From Microbotryum silenes-acaulis (lineage: Eukaryota; Basidiomycota; Microbotryomycetes; Microbotryales; Microbotryaceae), in the NCBI GenBank assembly GCA_003665825.1, contig QPFY01000009.1, positions 558,001 through 622,000 of the forward strand: a stretch of 64,000 bases of DNA. The letters are read 5' to 3'. The notes below the pieces were generated by a model. The model had not been told where the DNA came from. It did no database searches and saw only the letters and a program-made list of their open reading frames with translations. This document shows, one piece after another, positions 23,474 through 34,858 of this stretch. A program made the position numbers and the translations under genes. Every line of letters starts with the position of its first letter. The stretch's first letter is position 1.

Positions 23474-26400
23474 TCATCTACGGCGCCGTGCCGCAGATTT
23501 TGCCTTCATTTGCTTGGACCCGTTCTTCGGTCTTCGATGCGGACTCGGTTTCCTGTGCTCGTGGTGCGTGGAATGAGCTTTCGCCTTTTGGTGGAAGTGA
23601 CTTTTGAGGGCCGATGTCGTTGAAGGCTTCTTCGTGTTCCGAGCACCCGAGCCGTTGGCGCCTCCTTTCTTGCTTGAGCCTGACCCGCCATTACCTTTAC
23701 TGTTCGCTGCTTCGGGTAAAAGATGCGCCACGATCGGAGCTTGTGGCTGTCTTCGGATCTCATTGTCGGTGGTCCAGATCTTGTAAATGGGTAAGTGAGC
23801 GACAGCGGTCACCACGATTTCCGGCGGCGCGCTCTCGGTCAACGTAGCCGCAGGCGGATGAGGATGATGATCGACCCAGTGAGCGCGTCCGCCAATCGGT
23901 CGCGCACGTGATACACGAAGGGCCGCGTCGTAAACGCGAGTGAACTGTACCGATAGATTCGGAAACAGTGAGATTGTCAGTCCAAGGAAAAGCGCGCGAT
24001 TGCTCCCCCGTTAGTAAGCCAAGACCTACCTCTTCAACAGGTCCGTTCGGCCTATCCCAACTCAGCTCTAGAGCATCCACGACCAAACGCCGAACAAACC
24101 GTTCTTGCTCAACCCTAGCCCAATCATGGGCCCGTTCCTGCCATCCTCGAATCGCAGAGGCGACGACGGTGTTGCAACGACGAATCGCCGGGTCGAGTTC
24201 CTCCAAACTCGGTCGCGCTTGGTCAGCTTGGAGACTGAGTTCGCCTCCCAGCGTTCCACTCCCTTCACCGCGGCCGACACCGCCGTACAATTGGAATAAG
24301 TGGGCATTGCCAGCTGATGAGGGTTTCTTGGCTTCTTTGTCGAAAGGAACGAGGAATTCGGCCAGGCCGCCAACGCCAGTCGAGATGACGGGAGCACCAA
24401 AGAGCAACCCCTCGGCCGCGACGAGACCGAACGCTTCGGAGAAGGAAGGGACGAAACTAAAATCGCTGGCCATGCGGATCATCGAGCCCCACTGCGATTG
24501 CAGATCGGTCGCGTCATCGATCAAAGTAAAGTGACGTGGGTACCACTGTTGTAACCGCCGCAGTTCTTGGATCGGATAGTTGTTCCGAGCACCCATGACG
24601 ACGAGCCGAGCATCGAACTGGTGATGAGCCGCTTGCCCATCGTCTTTAAAAGCCTCGGCCGTCCTTTGCGCTTCGAGAAGCATCTCGAGGATGGGTTCGA
24701 AAAATTCACAGCCTTTGTTGTACTGAAAACGCCCGATGAAGAGTAGTATGGGTCGTCGAAGATCAGCCTCAGAGAAATGCATCGGCAGAGCGTCGATCAA
24801 GGCCTGCTTGGCGCGTCGCTTGGCGGCGACGAACGAGAGCGCTTCGTCCTCGAGCGTCGAAGATCTGAGCAGCTTAGACCCAATCCGAGGGAAAGCGGTA
24901 CCCCGCTTGACAAGCAAAGGCGCAACAAACGGGTTCTTGGACAGATCAGTAAAGTCGATGCCGTTTGTAATGCCGACAAAGTGACCGCGTTTGGCCTGCG
25001 CAGCGATCGAGGGCATGATGAGTTCCTGAAGGCGGAAGGTGAAACGTCCTTCGGTGATATCGGCTGCGATCGATCTCGAGACGAATGTGACCATATCGGC
25101 GAGATCAACAGCCATGGCCGCAGGGAACAGCTGTGCGCTGTGCACATAATTGGGCAGTCGGGTGACGAGCAAGTGTGCTAAAGGCGATTGGTGCTCGATC
25201 GGCGAGAGGAAAGAAACGGCGTTCGAGACGAGGTTCGAGTACTCGATTTCATCGAGCGAGTCATGGAGCGTGTAGATGATTGCAGGGATCGTGGCATTGT
25301 GGTTCTGCGCCTCTTGCTGTCGAATGTAGTAGGCCACCATCGCGTTCGTCGCGCCGTGGAGATGCACGAGGTCGACGAGGCCGGAAGAGCCATCGATTGT
25401 GGCCGGGTGCGCGTTGATCAGCCCGATGAACTCGGCGGTCGCGGACGCGAACCACAGGTCCTTCCACTCTTGGCGCAGCGGCTTGTACGCCGAGTAGACA
25501 TCCCCTGGATCCTTGGCTCGGAAGGCGACGTGGAAAGGGTGGGATTTTCCGGGACCGATCAAGTAGATGTCGATGAAGCGTTCCTGAATCGCCTCCGCAA
25601 TCTCCACTTCTGCCTCCAAAAAATTGGGCAGGTCGACGTATTTCCACCGAAGTCGAGACACGGGACAGGCGACGTGCTGGACGTGACCTCGATAACTGAC
25701 GACCGGCACCTGCAGTTCGGCTGCGAGCTCAATCCGGTCCTTGAGCTCGGGAATCGAGTTGAGGTAAGAGTAGTGCGGGAGAATCACAGAGACGTCGAGT
25801 TGGCCCGACTGGGCTTGCGCGACAACGAGCGAGGTCAGCATCACGCCGAGTCCTCCCATCGTCGCCGGACCGAATTCCTTTGCGACGTGGAATAGTCGAG
25901 TCATGGGCCGTAGAGCGATGGGGTTTGAATAGTCGAGATGAGTATACGGAACGGTGTCCCATTCTCGGTATGCTGAATTGTGCGAACAAGCGAGCAAGGT
26001 GGGTGAGCTGAGCTAGCTTGGTAGAGTAAGGAATTCGACGTCGTTTGCTCTACTCACGGATGACCAGAGGTTCCCGGGCCGGTTCCCGGTCGAAGATGGC
26101 GACCAGCCAGACAATCGAACCAGCTATGACTACGGTCCCCACAATGACCAGGGTCCGCAGAAAGCACCTCCGTGGAAGTGGGACCCCGATTTGGGGCAAT
26201 TTCCGCTTGGACTCCCGGGTCGAGGAGGCGGCACCTCGTGGCGGCAATCCAAAGATCCTCCAGCCGATGTCTTCCTTCTTCTTGTAAGCGACGAGTTTGG
26301 ATGCCGATTCGAGCTCTCGGCCATCTCGAGTCGAGGGTGCCTGTCGCTGCAGAGGGGATCTTCGCCCTTCGTTCCGTCGAGTGATGGGCGAACGTGAAGG

Positions 26401-26666
26401 TGTAGCCGGTATGAGGGAGATGCTCGACGACCGACCTTGCCCAGTACGACGAGGCGGTGTTGCGGGTGGTACTGAGTGTTACGAAGAGGGGATATGTCAG
26501 CTCGAGCGGAAGGAGACGCAACAGTGGCGGCAGTCCCATGCTGATGCTGCATGCATGCGCCGTTCGCCGAGAGACGCGTCGCAACGCGCTCGGGACCCGT
26601 AACGATGACGAAAGTTCTCGCGCCCGTCAAGAGTTGGGGGGACTTACAGCCGGAAGGAACGACCAT
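23474..26666 (-). CDS. membrane-anchored GT5 glucan/starch-synthase-like glycosyltransferase
   Basis: Exons 26666-26648, 26471-26058, 25972-24030 and 23944-23474 close in phase (948 aa). Residues 1-110 are Ser/Arg-rich and presumably cytosolic. One hydrophobic span follows at about residues 115-140 (TLVIVGTVVIAGSIVWLVAIF). Next is a starch-synthase-type catalytic domain: LFHVAKEFGPATMGGLGVML (nucleotide-sugar loop), LVHLHGATNAMVAYY, ITNGIDFTDLSKNP, ILLFIGRFQYNKGCEFFEPI and the E-x7-E region PSFSEAFGLVAAEG. The tail is basic and His/Lys-rich. The domain recalls the synthase half of alpha-1,3-glucan synthase Ags1, but there is no amylase domain and no multispan C-terminus. Substrate and product are unknown. 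Confidence 0.85.
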
Positions 26667-26979
26667 CGCTGGAGGTGGTGGTGTTATGTTGGTGCAATGA
26701 TATGTTATCGTCGTGTGTGGTCCATGCTACCCAAGGTGGTGGGGTGGGCGAACTCGCGTGAGTGGTTTGAGACGGGCGAATCACAGGCTCGAATTTCAAA
26801 TCCGTGGTGCATGCGCGTTTCGATGCGTGCACTCGAAACTACAAAACACAAAAGGAAACACTAGGGATACGAGAAAAGGGTTCACGAGGGAGGCTCAATG
26901 AGGAGTCGGATCTGACTAGGCTAATCAAGGACGAGTCGCCTGCCACTTAGCACCGCCAACATAGAGTTCCGAGGTGTAA

Positions 26980-27430
26980 TCAATTCGAAATTAACAGAAA
27001 ACAGAAGGGGACCTTGTCGACCGAGGTGGGACTCATGGCTTGGAGACCGTGTGCAGCTGAAAACGTACACTAGAAATAAGCTACCTCGTACCACATGATT
27101 AGAGTACATGCTACTCACTGATGTTTAGGGTACCGTGGACATCCTTCGATCCGAATGTGAGATCGACCTTGAGCGTCGATCCGAGGTGACGGAAGAGTGG
27201 AGGCTAGTGTGGAGAGTGAAGGCGAGGATCGAGTCGTCAGCCTCTTGCTGAAACTGCCTCGCCCGCCGTGAAGGGCCGGCGAGCACGATCGATCCATCGA
27301 TCGATCAAGGGTCAAAGCAAAGACTCACGGGGTACGACCAAATGCAAGCGGTCTTGTGGACCAGGAACAACCTCAGTGACATGCCGTACGCGCCATTCAA
27401 CACTCGTCGACGAGTGGATAGGCTGATGGC
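26980..27430 (-). CDS. possible small multi-exon gene, 3' part
   Basis: Tentative exons: about 27420-27342, 27207-27121 and 27065-26980, joined in phase by GTGAGT donors. The read-out ends TAHGLQAMSPTSVDKVPF followed by a few hydrophobic residues and a stop. No family recognised and the 5' end was not found. This is a guess from splice signals and frame. Confidence 0.2.
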
Positions 27431-27648
27431 AAGCCGTGAAGCAGTGACAGACGGTAGGTGGAAGTGGCGAAGTGGCGAGCGAGAGGTCGCAGTGAGAGGG
27501 TTGAGGTGGGGTGGGGTGGGTGAGATGATGATGATGGTGGTGAAAGATGGAGGCGAGACGGGTGAACACGAGGCGAGTCAGTCCGACCATACGCCACACG
27601 AACACGATCGCTAGCTAGGTGGTTACTCACACTTTTGACGGTGGGAGG

Positions 27649-27762
27649 GATCGAACGACAGACTCTACCACATCACAAAGGCCACCGTTTCATATCCTCC
27701 TGAAAAGGGGGGCGATGTCGGCAAGATTAAGTGGTGCACAAAGTGTAGAGCGTGTCGACGAG
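27649..27762. repeat. 114-bp duplicated element, copy A
   Basis: About 93% identical to 28153-28265 in the same orientation, with roughly seven substitutions and one G-run length change. All three minus-strand frames of the core are interrupted in at least one copy, so conserved protein coding is unlikely. The minus strand carries GTGGTAGAG close to GTTCGATC, which looks like tRNA A/B-box pieces, but the spacing is far too short for a tRNA. Confidence 0.85.
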
Positions 27763-28152
27763 GGAAGGAAGGAGGGGGAGGGAGGCTGGGGAAGGCAAAT
27801 TGGGAGGGGTCAAAGACGAGTGAGGAGAGACGACGACGATACGACGAGGTAAACGAGATGCGAGGTGGGCTGAGATAGGGTGGGATCGGGTGAGGGGAGT
27901 TCAAGTGAAGGTGGAATTGAAGTGGGGTCAAACGAGGGCGGGTGAGGTGAGGTGAGAGGAAGGTGAGGGGAAAGGAATGTCGAATGAGGTTGAAATGAGG
28001 GGGGATGAAGATGAGAGGAGGAGGTGGAAATGGAGGTGGAGGTGAGGTGGCGTCGCCACGATCGAGTCAGCATCACCGCTCGAGGCACAAACAAGCTCGC
28101 TCGAGTCGCTTCAGGCATCAACTCACACGTAGAGAGGGTGGGAAGGGGGGAT

Positions 28153-28265
28153 GATCGAACGACAGACTCTACCACACCACAAAGGCCACCGTTTCGTATC
28201 CTCCTGAAAAGGGGGCGATGTCGGCAAGATTAAGTGGTGCGAGAAGTGCAGAGCGCGTCGACGAG
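28153..28265. repeat. 114-bp duplicated element, copy B
   Basis: Second copy of the element at 27649-27762, about 504 bp away. In both copies a GTGTGAGT motif follows on the minus strand shortly beyond the repeat, although the sequences in between differ. Confidence 0.85.
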
Positions 28266-28900
28266 GAGAAGGAAGGAGAAAGAGAGAGAGGCGACGAGCT
28301 CGAGGTGGTCGCCGACTTGGGCGGCCGAGCGCGCCGAAGATCTGAACGGACAGGGGACTGTGCACCCCACATCGAGGGCAGGGAAGTGCGCAGAACGTAG
28401 GATACTCGCGACGTGGCACAAGGTGAGGGTGGTCAGAGGCTGTCAGGGGCGTCTATTGGCATTTGGATTTGGTGAGCGTCTGTGAGCTCTGTGAGCGTGA
28501 AGCGCATCTTTTTGCATTACAATCGGCTCGCGCGTCCAATTTCGTTCAGAAACTCATTCAAACTAATGGACCGCCAGTTGGCCCGCGGTGCACGCCTACT
28601 GATCCCAGACCGCCGCCGCTGATACGTGCTCGGCCATCGGCCGAGCAGGGGACGACCAGGGAGGTGCGAGGTCGAGGTACATCGATTTGTACCACATCCA
28701 GGACGTACCTCCAAGATCTGGAGTGCCAATTTTTCCGATTTGTACCACTTTTGAGTCGCAGTTTGGGGTTCGGAGGGTCCGATTTGTACATTTTGGGGGA
28801 CGCACATTGGGCTGAGCTTTCCCGGGTCCTGTCCTTGGCGGGAGCGGACGACTGACCAAAGCCATAGAGTCGCTGTGTCCGGGTCAAATCGAGGAACTTG

Positions 28901-30517
28901 AAAGCCGAATCATCGGTCTGTACGAGCTGCGAGGTTGCTTGGCGTGCTTCGGATCCCGAGAGCTGTACACGCCATCATTCCCAGACGGCTGCGATCATGT
29001 CCCAAGGAGGGCAGGTCAGGTCCGAGCGAAGCGAGACGACTCGCAAGGGCGTGAGGCAGTAGCAGTGCAACAGAGTACGAGAGACGAGTGTCAGCCTGCC
29101 ATTAAGAACGAGATCCTGAAGAGCGAGAACGAGCGCATGCCACTGACCGTATGGCATGCACCTTGAACACTTGCCAATGCCATCTTGCCACTCGGACAGG
29201 ATCGCCAAAAGCCTGTCCAATCGCGGGGAAGCACCGTGGCTCCTTGAATTTTGAACTCTACCGGGTCAGCTGCTGGTCAGCTAAGCTAGGATATGGGCCC
29301 CAAGTCTTTGTAAATGTGAAGTTTTTACGCTCGTCTTGAGTAAGCAGAAAATATCTTTGTCACTATTTTCTCAAAGGAGTGGAACGGGCAGAGTGATTTG
29401 CGTTCGTGTTTTTGCCTCTTGGGTCGAGACCCAAAACCATGTCCAATACCTCAGGTCTTAATCTCATCTTCCACAAGCTGTTGCACCCGGCTCTTCAGGT
29501 GAATCATTACAATCGCAAAGTACTAGGAGCTTCGCCAAAGCCTGGGCAACGCGTGAGGTCGGGCGGGTAGCAGCTGCTCGACGAGCGACGTGCCGTAATC
29601 AAAGTTCCGACCGATCGACAGGTTAAGAGCCCCAAAAGCCCCAACGAGCACGTCCTTGTAAGAATTGTGATGAAAGCGCCCTGTGGGCTCATAACCTGTT
29701 GGTCAGGGTCGGATCTATCGACACCGACGACGTGCACCACTGGATCACCCGGGGAAGGCTGCTTGGCAGTGGTAGTTCTTGAGTCATCAATGGCCGCCTG
29801 GGCTGGAGAGGAAAAAAGATCACAGAACAGTACGCTGCAGCTACGAGGCGGGCCTGGGTGGCTTGGACTTTACGATGCGGGGGGACGAGGTGGAGGAGAC
29901 AGCAGAGAGCGCCTCTCCCGCGCTCTCCCGCGCTCAAAGGTCGACGACCCGTGCTCAGGAGAAAGGCAGATTGTAAGTGTCCTGCAGCTGCCAGTTCAAC
30001 TTGATACGATCATCTCGACTATTAAGCACACGGCTGCGTCACCTGAGTAGAGAGAAGTCAGGTCCAACACTGTGCCGTTGCCGAAAGCAGTGCAGGGGAG
30101 AAGCGAAGCCACCTTTGTAAGCAAGCTTTCAATTGAGTAATGCCAATTCGAACGAGATCGCCGTGCGCGCACGCTTCGCGGCTCTCGCTTTTTCTTTTCT
30201 CATCAAAAGCTCACTCAACGTAAGCTCCCTATACCCTCCGCCCACCTCCGCATCCAGTATACCCAAGACTAACCCGATCCCTGCCTATCCCCTTTCTGCA
30301 CCCTACAGAGCCACGGTAGCCTCCGCCAACTCACAGGGGGGTCTTACTGCCAGATTCAATCGAATCGACGTTGAGGAGACCAAACTCGACCAACGAGGTG
30401 TATATAGGAAGCGTCCGGCCTAGGCTTCTTTATAAGCGGTGGGTTGAGACGTGCTAAATCTTGCCTCGTACATTCCCTCTTCTATCTGTTTCATGTCCTT
30501 GCTGTGCGGCGAGGGCG
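28901..30517. other. gene-poor region, right part
   Basis: Small overlapping frames on both strands, none with a recognisable motif. Sequence around 29230-29420 is AT-richer and probably non-coding. TATA-like words occur at about 30402 (tatatag) and 30431 (tataag). Nothing else seen. Confidence 0.4.
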
Positions 30518-31122
30518 ATGTCGCGATCGTTTTCCTCCGTCGCGGGCTTCGCAGCCGATTTGCCTCCTTTTCTTCGTCTTCCATTTGTTGTTGTGCAACC
30601 GAGAAGCCCTATGGTTTACCCTAGCCGAGCGTCCCATCGAGGGACCGCTTTTGCGAGAGTCGTCTCCCAAACACGATTGTCAACGTGTAGACTCGTATCT
30701 CAGGTAAGCCCTTTTCCTGCCCACTACTCCCCCAACACCGCCTCGACAATCCCCCATGATGGTTTAAAAAATGATTTAATGAGTCGCCGTTACTCGTCCA
30801 AAGCCTCCTTCACTCCACCTCCGGAACTTGGATGTAGTGCTCAAAGCCGTTTCACGGACAAGACCATTTCCATCCCCGTGTCTGTGGCGCGAGCGGAGGT
30901 CCCTTTGGCGGGTTTCCCATCCCGGATTTCCTAGACGAGGATCGAGCAGGAGGGAGGGGCTTTTCTTCAAAGCGCTTTGCACTTTGGTTGGTTCCTTTCT
31001 TCGACTTGAATTTTCTTTTCCGAGGTTCGGGATGGGCATGGCTAGATAACTTTATACATACTGAGGGGACTCATCTCGAGTTGGCGTTGGAGTGCTCGAA
31101 TCGGAACTGACTCGATGGTTTT
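30518..31122 (+). CDS. possible mitochondrial small protein gene
   Basis: Tentative. From ATG 30518 the frame gives MSRSFSSVAGFAADLPPFLR, rich in Arg/Ser with few acidic residues like a mitochondrial presequence, and ends at a strong donor (CTCAG|GTAAGC near 30702). An exon after about 30782 reads RRYSSKASFTPPPELG. A further in-phase piece near 30900 reads GGFPIPDFLDEDRAGGRGFS and runs to a stop near 31109. The second junction is uncertain and no family is recognised. Confidence 0.3.
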
Positions 31123-31213
31123 CATCCCCCTCGGCTTTGAAGCGCGATGTGCTTCTCCGGATTTGCACTTTCCTTGTCGTATTTTCCGGTTTATCGCTGC
31201 ATTCAAAATCCCT

Positions 31214-32551
31214 CTACATCTTTGACCCCTCCGCCTGTTCCACCCATCTGATCAACACTTCCGCCGCCTCCACCCCGGCCAGATAAGCCCCTTCCACACC
31301 CCCCGTACCACCGACCGTCCCATCGCCAGCCAAGATGACCCTATACCCTTCTAAAACAACACACCTCTTTCTCTCAGTCTCGTACCCTCCTTGTCGCACC
31401 TCGACCGCACCTTCGACCTGAGCGAATTTCCAACGCTTGATTTGCGATTCCCGTCCCGTCCTATCTTTAATCTCTGACAAGATCTCCAAAGGCAAGACAT
31501 TCTCGTCGGAAAGGATCTTGAAAAATCGATCACGAATCTCTGGATCGGTCGTCTCGTCCTTGGTGTACCCTAACCCAAGTTTCTCAGGTGTCGATTGGAT
31601 GACCAAACCTTGTGCATCATCGTCGGTTTCGGAGGAGGTACTTTTGGAACTTAGGCCCGTCGCGATGGAATTGATTGAGGTATGAGGATTACGGTGATAG
31701 ATCGGTGAAGAGGGGGATAACTTGATCGTCGGTAAGAGCCAAACGAAAGTTTTGAGATAGGTCGTGGGGGAGGCTTTGGGAGTTGAGGAGGAAGGGACAA
31801 GGACGGCGCTTTGAGGTGAGGGGGCGGTGTGTACGAGGTAGGAGATAGATGGGAGCTCGAGGGTGGGTTCGAGAGTCAGTTCGAGCGGGCTCGTCGTAGG
31901 ATCGACGGGGGTGGGGTTGGCGGCCTGGAAGATGGGGAAGTGAAGGTTTTGGAATCGAGATGACGAGAGCACGATAGATCAGTACCTACAATCGACCCAA
32001 GCACATACAAACACCTGAAGACAGGCCCCACTCACCGTAACTTCATACTTGAACTCGACCCTCCCCTTTGAAGCTTCCTTGATCTCCTGCACCAAACCCG
32101 CGATCAAACCTTTACTGAAACCCCCGACGCCTTTCCACCACTTCCCGCCTCGTCCCGAACCACTCGAACCTTCACCAACACCTTTCAACATCCCCGGAAC
32201 GACCTGTTTGACGTATCCCTTGGATTCCCAACGTTCGACCTCTTTGATGAAGGTCGAGGCATTGGGTGAAGCTTCGAACACTCGAGCACCGGTTTCGAGA
32301 ACGACGCCCGAGTCGTAGGTACGGGACGTCAGTCGGCCACCGGGGTTCTTGGCTTTGTCCAAGAGGGTGAGGGAGAAGGGGGTGGTCAGGGTCGTGGAGA
32401 GGAGGAGGGTACGGGCGATCGTGAGGGACGTGAGACCGGTGCCGATCAGGACGATGTGTGGAGTGGCTCGGGTGCTGTCAGAGGGAGCAGAGTGGGTGAT
32501 GATTTAGCTTTTGAAGTAGTGACAAGATGTGTGGCTCTTGGCCTACCCCAT
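31214..32551 (-). CDS. renalase-like FAD-dependent oxidoreductase
   Basis: Exons 32551-32547, 32474-32036 and 31924-31214 close in phase (384 aa). After the start the dinucleotide-binding motif reads TPHIVLIGTGLTSLTIARTL, followed by LTLLDKAKNPGGRLTSRTY, the FAD-contact pattern of amine-oxidoreductase/renalase-like proteins. YVKQVVPGMLKGVGEGSSGS and GGFSKGLIAGLVQEI match the second conserved block. The C-terminal ILAGDGTVGGTGGVEGAYLA is the second FAD-binding motif. Substrate unknown. The proposed first exon is only 5 nt (ATGGG); phase and a GTAGGC donor support it, but another upstream start is possible. Confidence 0.75.
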
Positions 32552-32787
32552 TTCAGAAGAGGCGCTTCGCGGCGGCTCGTGAGGAAGCAAAGGCTGACGG
32601 TCGATCTGGCACGATGACGAAAGGGATCGCTCCCGATCACAACTCCGCCGTCGATCGCGGACCAACCAAAGTCAGTCACGTGATCCTCTCGCTGATCACG
32701 GTTTGATCGATTTCGGCAACGATCCGAATTAGCTCTATCGTCCGCAAAATAAGCTAGCTCACTATTACAAGTCTAGTACATCCCGTC

Positions 32788-34597
32788 TTACAAACCTCCC
32801 CCAGCCAACGGCTTGTAATCCCTGAGCAACACTGGTACGGACTGTACGGGGATCAATCCAGCCTCGGTGATGACGACCGTCACATCCTCAGGTCTCGCCA
32901 CATCGTACAAGAGCGAGAGCGGTGAAAGGTTCGTCGTCGGTGTTGCGGGGATGATCCCCTCCAGTAATGATTGAGGCGTGGCTGTGAGGGTGGTATGCGG
33001 GACATCGAGTTAGGATTGGCCCGAAGAAAGGGCTTCGGCTCAGAAAACGCTCCGCTCGGACTAACCCATTTCATTGCCCACGATCGAATCGAGCATGATC
33101 CGCTCGGAGAACTTGTACGTCTCGCAACAACAAACGACGGGGACACCCTTTTCCCGCAACATCATCGCGACCATGGCTGTCCCGGCTCTGGAGAACATGG
33201 ATCCGTTCGATAGCAGGGCGTGGGTGCCGAGAAGGCAGAGGGAGACGCGGGGTAGAACCAAGGATAGAGAAGGGAGTAGGACGTAGGTCGTCGGTATTTG
33301 AGCCGCGCGTAGAGAAATAAGGAGATTTTTGCCTGATCGAGCAGAGCAAACGTCCTTGTCAGCACGATTTCCTCGCTGGGTGTTTTCACTTGCCGAGTCC
33401 GGTCAGTCACCCTCATTGAGCGGTCTTGAATCGACAACGACAACTGAAAAGTCCTTGCCCTGCCTCTTGGCCTCGAGCAAGACGCCTTCAACGACGGACG
33501 ATCTCGCATAAGTGAGAATCGTATCGCCGTCGTTGATCTTTTCGCACGCGTGTTGCTCGATGACCTTGTCGGCGAGCAAGATCCGGTCGCGAACGAACGA
33601 GTCGATCTTGCTGATGAGCATCGCCTTGGCCTGTGAAGAGGTGACAACAATGGTTCAACCACGAAGCAGGAGCTGTTTTTGAGCTACACTCGAGGCATTC
33701 CTGACCTCTTCTACGTCGGTCTCCATTTCGATCAGACTGATCTCGTACTTGAGGTACCGGATCGCAGTGCCCATGGAGACCGAGAGCGGTCTTGCTCGGA
33801 CGAGATGGTTGATTTGCGGGTTGAGATGGGTCGTTGGCAGATGCCGTGTGAGGCTTGTCTGTGCTGGTGGTGTGTAGGAGGCGATGATCTGTGTGGGGAG
33901 AGGGGGCCCGTGGGGTCAGGACAGCAGCGCCGAATGCGGTGCGGACTTGTTGCGATTGACTGACATCCTTGAGTGCTTCGAGCATGGCGATGCAGCGTGC
34001 GTTGGCGCCTACGATCTTGAACTCGGCATACTGCAGAGCGAGGCGGATGATGGAAGGGTGGATGTTGGCCGTGCTTGACTTGGACGAGTGGGACAACGAC
34101 GACGACGACGAGGGCAGTACGAGGTGCAGGAAGGGGGACAAGGGGTCGGCGATGATGGCTGAGGCCGAGGCAACTCGGGTGCCTGTTGTGGTGGTGGTAG
34201 TCGAGGAAGTTGTTGCGGCTGTTGTTGTTGTTGCTGATGCCGCTGCTGCTCCTGCTCGCCCGGTTGCTGCATTGGAAGTCGAAGCTCGGTTCGAGGACGA
34301 AGCTGCTCCGGTTGAGGATTGCTGCTCCGACTTGGCCTGGCCATTGCCTCCCCTGTAGGAGAAGGATGCATCGCTCAGAGCCGGGGACGCAGGTTGACCA
34401 GGTGCTAGTCCCTTGGCGGCGGCTCTCTTGGCCGCTTTGGCCGCCTTGAGCGCTGCTTTGTCGACCTTGGCTCCTGCTCCACCTGCTGGACTTGCCGCTG
34501 CTGCTCCAGACGATGATGGTCCGGATGGGGGTAGTGACGCCGCTGTTGGCTTGGGTGAGCGCGTGGCCAGTGGGGAGGCTGGCTTGGGCGAAGACAT
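32788..34597 (-). CDS. GCD2: translation initiation factor eIF2B subunit delta
   Basis: Regulatory/catalytic-subcomplex subunit of the guanine nucleotide exchange factor for eIF2. Exons 34597-33965, 33888-33706, 33630-33411, 33332-33066 and 32981-32788 close in phase (498 aa). The N-terminal about 170 residues are Ala/Ser/Thr-rich and unstructured, as in other delta subunits. Family blocks are RPLSVSMGTAIRYLKYEIS, FVRDRILLADKVIEQHA, INDGDTILTYARSSVVEGVL, LLGTHALLSNGSMFSRAGTA, VPVVCCCETYKFSERIMLDS and VVITEAGLIPVQSVPVLLRD. It shares a 261-bp divergent promoter region with TTI1. Confidence 0.95.
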
Positions 34598-34858
34598 GAT
34601 GGCCGGACACGCGGTTGAGTGAGGATGGGCAGCAGAGGAGTCAAGCCGGTGATCGGTGCGACGTGCGAAGCGGTGACGCGTGGCCGCCAAGGGTAATGCA
34701 GGGTAGTGCTTACTAATCGCTCAATATGCTGCCATTAGAAACGCGTCGGAAATGGGCAACGACCCTCCCCCACTTCTCTGCCACCTCTACCACCTCTGCC
34801 ACTTCTGCACTCGGATTTACAGTCGACTGGTGTCAAGCTACACCAGTCACACCCCAAC

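Larger units (their letters stand above)
26667..28900. other. gene-poor region, left part
   Basis: No firm gene. Minus-strand pieces with exon-like character are seen at about 27340-27420 (LNGAYGMSLRLFLVHKTA before a GTGAGT donor), 27121-27210 (LGSTLKVDLTFGSKDVHGTL before GTGAGT) and 26980-27070, and could form one small unrecognised gene. A 114-bp duplication (27649-27762, 28153-28265) and three copies of cgatttgtac (28683-28789) are listed separately. Purine-rich low-complexity sequence fills 27770-28050. Confidence 0.35.

Noticed and set aside
27640..27700. tRNA gene on the minus strand
   Set aside because: D-arm-like and T-arm-like words are only about 8 nt apart and no cloverleaf can form.
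33732..34610. 292-aa frame overlapping the eIF2B delta first exon
   Set aside because: Alternative frame of the Ala/Ser-rich N-terminus; the eIF2B delta frame continues into conserved exons.
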